Below, piece by piece: positions 6,094-11,185 of a stretch of 11,185 bases of DNA. The translations under genes were made by a program, and so were the position numbers. Position 1 is the stretch's first letter, and every line of letters starts with the position of its first letter. This DNA comes from Candidatus Dormiibacterota bacterium (GTDB lineage Bacteria > Chloroflexota > Dormibacteria > Aeolococcales > Bog-877). The notes under the pieces were generated by a model. It did not search any database. It was not told the DNA's origin and saw only the letters and a list, made by a program, of their open reading frames with translations. The stretch lies in assembly GCA_003135035.1 (NCBI GenBank), contig PLDE01000169.1, positions 1 through 11,185 on the forward strand. Direction: 5' to 3'.

Positions 6094-8394
6094 GTGGCGA
6101 CAAGAGTCGCAGCGCCGCGTTACCAGCCGCTCATGAATCGCCTGTTCGCCGGTCTTGGCCGCTTTGTGGTGCGCTTCCGATTTCCCGTCGTCATCGGCTG
6201 GATCGTGGTCGTGGTCATCTGCGTCCATCTCCTGCCCACCCTCGCCTCGGTCAGCAAGGACACCAACTCTGCCTTCCTACCTGCGAGTGCTCCCAGCTCC
6301 AAGGCGGAGGCACTTGCCGAACCCTTCCAGAACTCCAAGCTCGCCGCTGCTACCCTGGTCGCTGCCAGCGCCAAGCCGCTGACCGAAGCCGACAACCAGT
6401 CCATCACGGCCTTCGAGACGAAGCTGCGCACCTTGCCCAAAGTCCGCCTCGTGCGCGATCTGGGAACCTCACCAAACGGGGAATCCCGTCAGGCACTAAT
6501 CGAACTAGCAGTGCCGGCTTTTGGCGGCGGCGATGGCGCCCAGGTGGTGCAGACGATCCGGGCAGGATTCAAGGATGCGAGCCAGCCCGGGCTGGGTTTC
6601 TACCTGACCGGTGACCTGCCCTCCATCATCGACAGCCAGCAGTCCTCGAAGCACTCGCAGAATCTGACCCAACTGTTCTCGTTGGTCTTCATCATTGCCC
6701 TGCTGCTGGTTGCCTTCCGGGCTCTGCTGGCTCCGTTGATCACGCTCCTGCCGGCGGCATTGGTGCTCACACTCGCCGGTCCTGTCGTCGCCGAAGCGAC
6801 CCACATCGGTGTGCAGGTATCGGTGATAACGCAGGTTCTCCTGATCGTGTTGCTCTTGGGGGCCGGCACCGACTATGGCCTCTTCTTGGTCTTTCGCGTT
6901 CGCGAAGAACTTCGTCGCGGTCTCGAACCTCACGCGGCGGTGGTCAAGGCCGTCACCTCGGTGGGCGAGTCGATCAGCTTCTCGGCGATGACCGTGATCG
7001 TGGCTCTGCTCAGCCTGGTACTGGCTCAGTTCGGTCTCTACCAGAGTCTGGGGCCCGCCTTAGCCATCGGGATCGGTCTCATGCTCCTCGCCGGCCTCAC
7101 CTTGCTACCGGCCTTGCTCGCCATTTTCGGCCGAGCTGTTTTTTGGCCCACCAGGACCCGATTGGAGGAGCGCCAGCGGAGTGGTATCTACTCCTGGTTG
7201 GCGGAGCGAGTCGTAGCCCGTCCCCTGATGATCCTGGTGGCCGGGGTGGTTGTCTTCGGCGGGATGGCAACCGCCGCTCTGACCAGCACCACGGCGGGGT
7301 TTGGTAACACAGCGGCGCCGAGCGGAACCAACTCCGCCGCCGGAGCGGCAGTTCTGGCGCGCGACTTCCCCGCCTCCAACGTGCAAGCCTCGGCGGTGCT
7401 CTTCCATCTGCCCGACTCGGTCTGGGGCAACCCCGCCGTTCTCGGTGCGGCGCAGTCCGACCTGGTGGCGACCCAGCAGTTCCGCAAGGTCGTCGGCGCG
7501 CTGAAGACATCTGGTCTGACGCCGGCTCAGATAACCAGCCTGCACGCCCAGCTGGGCGCGCCCAGTCTCCTGTCCCCCACCGAGCCGGCAGGCGTGACCG
7601 CATCGCCGACTCTCTACAACGCCTACCGAGAACTGGCGCAGTTCATCAGTCCCGACGGCCACACGATCCAGTACTCGACCCTGCTCCTGGACAACAACGA
7701 CAACTCTTCCCGAGCGTTAGCGGCGGTACCGACCGCTCGGGCGGCGGTGGCGCAGGTGGGGGCTAGGATCGGGGCTCGGGAGAGTGGAATCCTCGGGGTG
7801 CTGGCCTTCGCCTACGACGTGCAGAACTACTCCAGCAGCGACTTGGTACACATCATCCCCGTGGTCACCATCCTGATCGCCTTGCTGCTGGCCTTGGTGC
7901 TCCGCAGTCTGGTGGCGCCCGTCTACCTGGTGGTCAGTGTGGTCCTCTCCTACTTGGCGGCGCTGGGACTGGTTTCTTTGATATTCGTGCACATCCTCGG
8001 CCAGGACGGTGTCAACTTCCTATTGCCGTTTCTCATGTTCGTCTTTCTCATGGCTCTCGGCTCCGACTACAACATCCTGATGATGACCCGCATCCGCGAG
8101 GAGGTGCAGTTGATGCCGCTGCATCAAGCGATCCGGCGCGCTGTGGGCATGACCGGGGCGACCATCAGCACGGCCGGGCTCGTCTTGGGTGGCACCTTCG
8201 CCGTCCTCGGACTGGCTGGTGGGGGATCGTCCGGTGGCTCGGAGATCCAGCAGATCGGATTCGGAGTAGCGGCGGGCGTATTCATGGATACCTTCATCAT
8301 TCGCACCTTGCTCGTCCCCTCGGCGGCGGTGTTGCTGGGACGATGGAACTGGTGGCCGTCGCGGCTCTCCCAGCGTCCCAGCGCGGCTCCGTAG
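6094..8394 (+). CDS. MMPL-family RND transporter
   Basis: This gene encodes a 766-residue protein (from GTG 6094) with the two-fold RND layout: one helix at about 31-50, an external domain to about 190, a block of five helices to about 345, helix 7 near 376-396, a second external domain to about 580, and a final block of five helices to about 750. The hallmark motif of MMPL proteins occurs in both halves: GTDYGLFLVFRVREE (258-272) and GSDYNILMMTRIREE (656-670). The Asp and Tyr are proton-relay residues in characterised MmpL proteins. Such proteins export lipids, siderophores or drugs from actinobacterial cells. It follows the MFS gene by 40 nt with no terminator in between, so the three genes likely form one operon. 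The start is uncertain: GTG 6094 has a weak AGGG 3 nt upstream, while ATG 6133 (MNRLFAGLGRF, giving 753 residues) matches typical family N-termini but lacks a ribosome-binding site. Confidence 0.93.
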   Translation: MATRVAAPRYQPLMNRLFAGLGRFVVRFRFPVVIGWIVVVVICVHLLPTLASVSKDTNSAFLPASAPSSKAEALAEPFQNSKLAAATLVAASAKPLTEADNQSITAFETKLRTLPKVRLVRDLGTSPNGESRQALIELAVPAFGGGDGAQVVQTIRAGFKDASQPGLGFYLTGDLPSIIDSQQSSKHSQNLTQLFSLVFIIALLLVAFRALLAPLITLLPAALVLTLAGPVVAEATHIGVQVSVITQVLLIVLLLGAGTDYGLFLVFRVREELRRGLEPHAAVVKAVTSVGESISFSAMTVIVALLSLVLAQFGLYQSLGPALAIGIGLMLLAGLTLLPALLAIFGRAVFWPTRTRLEERQRSGIYSWLAERVVARPLMILVAGVVVFGGMATAALTSTTAGFGNTAAPSGTNSAAGAAVLARDFPASNVQASAVLFHLPDSVWGNPAVLGAAQSDLVATQQFRKVVGALKTSGLTPAQITSLHAQLGAPSLLSPTEPAGVTASPTLYNAYRELAQFISPDGHTIQYSTLLLDNNDNSSRALAAVPTARAAVAQVGARIGARESGILGVLAFAYDVQNYSSSDLVHIIPVVTILIALLLALVLRSLVAPVYLVVSVVLSYLAALGLVSLIFVHILGQDGVNFLLPFLMFVFLMALGSDYNILMMTRIREEVQLMPLHQAIRRAVGMTGATISTAGLVLGGTFAVLGLAGGGSSGGSEIQQIGFGVAAGVFMDTFIIRTLLVPSAAVLLGRWNWWPSRLSQRPSAAP

Positions 8395-8395
8395 G

Positions 8396-8427
8396 GCTGC
8401 CAACCGCCAGCTGACCGGGGTGGCAGC
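8396..8427. terminator. Possible bidirectional terminator between convergent genes
   Basis: GCTGCCA (8396-8402) and TGGCAGC (8421-8427) form a perfect 7-bp inverted repeat, with two further CC/GG pairs possible inside. It starts right after the MMPL stop codon and lies about 67 nt beyond the stop of the opposing hydrolase gene. No T-run is present, so it may act only as an mRNA end-stabilising hairpin. Confidence 0.4.
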
Positions 8428-8494
8428 GAGGGCGGACGACCCGGGTCTGCAGCGGCCCCCTCCAACTCACCCCCGAGAGCGTCCCGGGCCGGTG

Positions 8495-9211
8495 TCAATT
8501 GGGCCGCTCGTCGGTCCTCAGATGCTGCTCGAAGAAGGCGAGAATCCGTCGCCAGGCGTCCTCGGCGGAGCCTGGGTCATAACGAAGTCCGAGGACCCCG
8601 AGCACGGACCCCAAGGCTCCGCTGTGCTGGTTCATGAATCCATGACCAACTGCTGGGTACTCCTTGACGTCGTGCTCGACGCCGAGGCGCTTCAGGGAGC
8701 CTTCCAGACGCTCAGCCTGTCCTTTGAGGGTCCGGTCCCGGCGACCGTAGCTGGCCACGACGGGGCAGCTGTTCTGCAGGACGATATCCGCGTCCTTGGG
8801 CACCTGGCCGTAGTTGACACTGGACACTGAAAAGCCGAACTGAGCCCCGGCCAGAAGGGCGAAGCCGCCACCCATGCAGAAGCCGATGACGCCAACCTTC
8901 TCAGTGCAGTCGGGTCGTTCTGCTAGCCAGTTGCGCGCGGCATCGATGTCCTGGAAGGCCCTGCCACTGCCACGGCGGAGGGCCGAAAACGTGGCCCGGA
9001 TGCAAGTGATCTTGGACCCCCAGGAGTACAGATCAGGTGCCAGAGCCAGGTAACCACGACTTGCCAGTCGATCACACTGCTGGCGCAAATCACGGGACAA
9101 GCCGAAGGCGTCCATGATCACGATCACCCCGGGCCAGGGACCCTCGCCCAGTGGCACCGAAAGATGACCTCGCACTGGTCCGGCCGGGGAAGGGTAGCTG
9201 ATGTCGGTCAT
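8495..9211 (-). CDS. Dienelactone hydrolase family protein (alpha/beta hydrolase)
   Basis: This gene encodes a 238-residue cytoplasmic alpha/beta hydrolase of the usual length for the dienelactone hydrolase family. The triad is visible: Cys112 in the elbow GFCMGG (110-115), Asp159 in YGRRDRT, and His190 in VGHGFMN. The first strand VIVIMDAFGLSRD (29-41) has Asp34 where the classical enzyme has Glu36 in its HEIFG-type motif. Family enzymes hydrolyse dienelactone in chlorocatechol breakdown, but many relatives act on other esters or lactones. No catabolic genes lie nearby, so the substrate is open. An upstream in-frame ATG at 9310 exists, but I prefer ATG 9211: it has GGAG 8 nt upstream, begins the conserved fold (MTDISYPSPAG), and lies 36 nt below a good promoter, whereas the 9310 start would lie upstream of that promoter. 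Confidence 0.9.
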   Translation of the reverse strand: MTDISYPSPAGPVRGHLSVPLGEGPWPGVIVIMDAFGLSRDLRQQCDRLASRGYLALAPDLYSWGSKITCIRATFSALRRGSGRAFQDIDAARNWLAERPDCTEKVGVIGFCMGGGFALLAGAQFGFSVSSVNYGQVPKDADIVLQNSCPVVASYGRRDRTLKGQAERLEGSLKRLGVEHDVKEYPAVGHGFMNQHSGALGSVLGVLGLRYDPGSAEDAWRRILAFFEQHLRTDERPN

Positions 9212-9253
9212 AGTGAGGACTCCGGGAAAGGGCGAGTTGAACGGTCTTCTCGC

Positions 9254-9282
9254 ACGGTATTCGCCTGAATCTCCGTCGTCAA
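9254..9282 (-). promoter_or_regulatory. Promoter of the dienelactone-hydrolase-family gene
   Basis: On the minus strand, TTGACG (9282-9277) and TACCGT (9259-9254) are separated by exactly 17 nt, a good primary-sigma promoter of TTGACN/TANNNT form. The predicted start site near 9247 gives a leader of about 36 nt before ATG 9211. Confidence 0.6.
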
Positions 9283-9466
9283 CGGTGGTGCTCTCATTCT
9301 CCGGCGCCAACTCTCAGGCTGCGCCCTCGGGTCCGGGGGGGTGAGGGAGCCAGTTGCCCCGGCGTCCGGGGCCCTCCGCAGCACCTCCCCACGGCTTCCC
9401 CGCGACGGCGACCGCAGCCGCGACTCACGGCGGTGTGACGGACTGTCAATTGCCAGCCGAATCTAT

Positions 9467-9495
9467 TTGCGATCGGAGTGCAACTGTGCTACGGT
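9467..9495 (+). promoter_or_regulatory. Promoter of the NiCoT gene with a short palindrome over the -35 box
   Basis: TTGCGA (9467-9472) and TACGGT (9490-9495) are spaced by 17 nt. The predicted start site near 9502 gives a leader of about 38 nt before ATG 9540. TTGC (9467-9470) and GCAA (9480-9483) form a 4-bp inverted repeat spaced by 9 nt across the -35 region, a possible but weak operator. No NikR-type site and no cobalamin-riboswitch features were seen in the short leader. Confidence 0.55.
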
Positions 9496-9539
9496 GGCGC
9501 CGTTGCGAGGTGGGGCCCCTGGCAGCGAAGGAGAGGAGC

Positions 9540-10661
9540 ATGGCTACCGTCGGGCTGACCGGACCGGTCGGGCGCTGGGGACGCTTTCGGCAGGCACTAA
9601 CCCCTGCCGAGTGGCGGCGTGCCCAATTCATGTTCGGCACGATCATCCTGCTCCACGTCGTGGGGTTCGGGGTCTTCCTCTTCTTCGTGGTCCCGTACCA
9701 CTACAAGGGTCTGGGCATCGGCGTCAGCGTGCTCGCCTACACCTTGGGACTGCGCCACGCCTTCGACGCCGACCACATCTCGGCAATTGACAACACCACT
9801 CGCAAGCTCATGAGCGAAGGCCAGCGCCCTCTCAGCGTTGGGTACTTCTTCTCCCTGGGACATTCCACCATCGTCGTCGCCATCGGTGCGGGAATCGTGA
9901 TCGCCGAGAAATCCGTATATTCCGCCATCTCGCATCAACATTCAGGACTGGAGCAGTTCGGCGGCGTCTTCGGGACGGCGATCTCGGCCTGCTTCCTCTA
10001 CCTGATCGCCGCCCTGAACATTGTCATTCTGGCTGGCATCGTCGCGGTTTTCCGCAAGATGCGGCAAGGCCACTACGACGAAGCGGAGCTAGAGACGCAA
10101 CTCAACAACCGCGGTTTGATGTTCCGCTTCTTTGGTCGCTGGATGAGGGCCATCACCAAGCCCTGGCAGATGTACCCGGTGGGCGTGGTCTTCGGTCTCG
10201 GCTTCGACACCGCCACCGAGGTTTTGCTGCTGGCCACCACCGCCGTGCTGGCATCGGAAGCGCTGCCCTGGTACGCGATCATGTGCCTGCCCATCCTGTT
10301 CATGGCCGGGATGGCTCTCATGGACACTTTCGACGGTTGCTTCATGAATGTCGCCTACGGCTGGGCGTTCTTCAATCCGATCCGTAAGGTCTATTACAAC
10401 CTCGCCATCACCGGGCTCTCAGTCGCGATCTGCTTTCTGATTGGCACCATCGAGTTGCTCGGACTGTTACCCCAGGAACTGCACCTCAAAGGTCCGGTCT
10501 GGCGCTTCATGGCTCAGTTTAACATCAATGCCGCGGGGTTCGTGATCGTTGGTCTCTTCGTGGTGACCTGGGGCGGCGCTCTCCTGATCTGGCGTTTTGG
10601 CCATGTCGAAGAGAAGTGGGCGGCCGGTCTCAAGGGTCACGGCGACATCGCCAAGGCCTGA
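9540..10661 (+). CDS. NiCoT-family nickel/cobalt permease
   Basis: This gene encodes a 373-residue, 8-helix high-affinity importer for Ni2+ and/or Co2+ in the cytoplasmic membrane. All four family signatures are present: RHAFDADHI (72-80, the metal-selecting HX4DH in helix 2), FSLGHST (104-110), GLGFDTATEV (219-228) and GMALMDTFDG (257-266). A charged loop rich in Glu and Gln at about 172-192 (HYDEAELETQLNN) separates the halves, as usual. An in-frame start at 9354 would add 62 residues without family character and would lie upstream of the promoter. ATG 9540 is preceded by AAGGAGAGG at a proper distance and is the better start. No urease, hydrogenase or cobalamin gene lies in the window, so the metal and its user cannot be told. 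The stop is only 9 bp from the stop of the converging gene. Confidence 0.96.
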   Translation: MATVGLTGPVGRWGRFRQALTPAEWRRAQFMFGTIILLHVVGFGVFLFFVVPYHYKGLGIGVSVLAYTLGLRHAFDADHISAIDNTTRKLMSEGQRPLSVGYFFSLGHSTIVVAIGAGIVIAEKSVYSAISHQHSGLEQFGGVFGTAISACFLYLIAALNIVILAGIVAVFRKMRQGHYDEAELETQLNNRGLMFRFFGRWMRAITKPWQMYPVGVVFGLGFDTATEVLLLATTAVLASEALPWYAIMCLPILFMAGMALMDTFDGCFMNVAYGWAFFNPIRKVYYNLAITGLSVAICFLIGTIELLGLLPQELHLKGPVWRFMAQFNINAAGFVIVGLFVVTWGGALLIWRFGHVEEKWAAGLKGHGDIAKA

Positions 10662-10670
10662 GCACCCAGC

Positions 10671-11165
10671 TCACCACGGCCCCAACTCCACGCCGGTCTC
10701 CAGCACCGTCTTCAGACCACTGAGCACCCAGTTCCACCCGCCACCAGCTCCCTGATCCTCAAAGCCGCCCGAGAGAAGCTCAAAGAGTTGGGGCGCGCCG
10801 GCCAGCTCGTGGGTGACCGTGAGCCGACTCACTCCACCCTTGCCTTCATCAATCTCGTAGGTGAGCTGGGTGAATCCCTGTGCCTTCATCGCCTCGTCCA
10901 TGAGCATGCGCCAGGTCTGCACCAGCTTTCGGGGTGGATCCACCTCGATCACCTCGCCGTCTACGGCGACTTCGGGTGCGCCCGATTCCCGCATGCCCTC
11001 GCTGCTCCGACCGAGGTATGCCCCGCCCGGACGGAGGTCATACTCGGCCCGTCCCCCGTAGCCGAATCTGTCGGTCCATTCCGGCTTGGTGATGGCGTCC
11101 CAAATCGCCTGAGACGTGGCCTTGATGTACACGCGATACACCTGAGTCGTGGCTTCGGCTGTCAT
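10671..11165 (-). CDS. SRPBCC / AHSA1-like domain protein
   Basis: This gene encodes a 164-residue soluble protein with the START/Bet v1-like fold pattern. Residues 8-35 form the first strand and helix (VYRVYIKATSQAIWDAITKP), followed by an Arg-Pro-Gly-Gly turn (45-48) and GEVIEVDPPRKLVQTWRM (70-87), the classic AHSA1 central strand. The C-terminal helix carries WNWVLSGLKTVLETG (144-158). Such proteins bind hydrophobic ligands; no enzyme activity can be assigned. In many actinobacteria close relatives are encoded directly after, and overlapping, an ArsR-type regulator. Here the start ATG 11165 lies in ATGA, which would give a 4-nt overlap with an upstream gene, and GGAGG lies 7 nt ahead of it. 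The distance to the converging NiCoT stop is 9 bp. Confidence 0.9.
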   Translation of the reverse strand: MTAEATTQVYRVYIKATSQAIWDAITKPEWTDRFGYGGRAEYDLRPGGAYLGRSSEGMRESGAPEVAVDGEVIEVDPPRKLVQTWRMLMDEAMKAQGFTQLTYEIDEGKGGVSRLTVTHELAGAPQLFELLSGGFEDQGAGGGWNWVLSGLKTVLETGVELGPW

Positions 11166-11185
11166 GCGGTGTCCTCCAGTTGCTT
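11162..11185 (-). CDS. Possible last codons of an upstream gene (runs off right edge)
   Basis: On the minus strand the reading frame ending in the TGA of ATGA at the SRPBCC start is open to the window edge and would encode a C-terminus KQLEDTA. A 4-nt stop/start overlap with a GGAGG inside the upstream gene is typical of translational coupling. From family context an ArsR-type regulator is likely, but 7 codons cannot prove a gene. Confidence 0.3.
   Translation of the reverse strand, partial: KQLEDTA

Noticed and set aside
9212..9310. N-terminal extension of the hydrolase from ATG 9310
   Set aside because: The added 33 residues lack family similarity. A good -35/N17/-10 promoter lies downstream of that start, and ATG 9211 has its own GGAG.
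9354..9539. N-terminal extension of the NiCoT protein to 9354
   Set aside because: The added residues are not membrane-like or conserved, the promoter at 9467-9495 lies inside, and AAGGAG marks ATG 9540.
10658..10731. 12-bp direct repeat CTGAGCACCCAG at 10658-10669 and 10720-10731
   Set aside because: The second copy is plain SRPBCC coding sequence (WVLS) and the first spans the NiCoT stop. There is no wider similarity, so chance is likely.
1..11185. CRISPR array, integrase, transposase or toxin-antitoxin pair
   Set aside because: No regularly spaced repeats, no transposase or integrase motifs and no small overlapping gene pair were found on either strand.

Overview
The window is GC-rich chromosomal DNA of the kind found in Actinomycetota and related high-GC Terrabacteria such as Dormibacterota or Chloroflexota. 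The signs are GTG starts, TANNNT-type -10 boxes with apparently leaderless genes, and protein families common in actinobacteria (patatin-like hydrolase, MMPL/RND transporter, TetR regulator with a VTVEDIAEAADVSVRTFFNYF helix-turn-helix). The exact phylum cannot be fixed from this piece. No rRNA, tRNA, CRISPR array, recognisable transposase or phage gene was found.

Layout, left to right. The 5' part of a patatin-like phospholipase gene runs off the left edge on the minus strand (1-394). A gap follows, and then a minus-strand gene for a cyclic-nucleotide-binding-domain protein (729-1724). Two diverged direct copies of a roughly 90-bp sequence (519-611 and 2029-2119) bracket that gene. The second copy lies in a 640-bp gap that also holds two nested inverted repeats. 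A plus-strand gene for an ArsB/SLC13-type membrane transporter follows (2366-3616).

The centre is a three-gene efflux operon on the plus strand: a TetR regulator (3781-4491), a DHA2-type 14-helix MFS exporter overlapping it by GTGA (4488-6053), and an MMPL/RND exporter 40 nt further on (6094-8394). A perfect 15-bp palindrome, TTGCACACCGTGCAA, overlaps the predicted -35 region of the TetR promoter and is the obvious autoregulatory operator. The likely working is that TetR represses its own leaderless transcript and both pumps until a ligand releases it.

The right part begins with a convergent minus-strand dienelactone-hydrolase-family gene (8495-9211). It shares a divergent promoter region with a plus-strand NiCoT nickel/cobalt permease gene (9540-10661), and both genes have a readable -35/N17/-10 promoter. 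The NiCoT gene converges, with only 9 bp between stop codons, on a minus-strand SRPBCC/AHSA1-like gene (10671-11165). That gene's ATGA start suggests coupling to an upstream gene beyond the right edge.

Most of the window is ordinary single-gene and operon content. The least explained parts are the two paralogous intergenic repeats, whose core differences all fall in one codon phase, the two structured inverted repeats, the uncharacterised 230-residue N-terminal part of the cNMP-domain protein, and the TetR operator overlapping a leaderless promoter.
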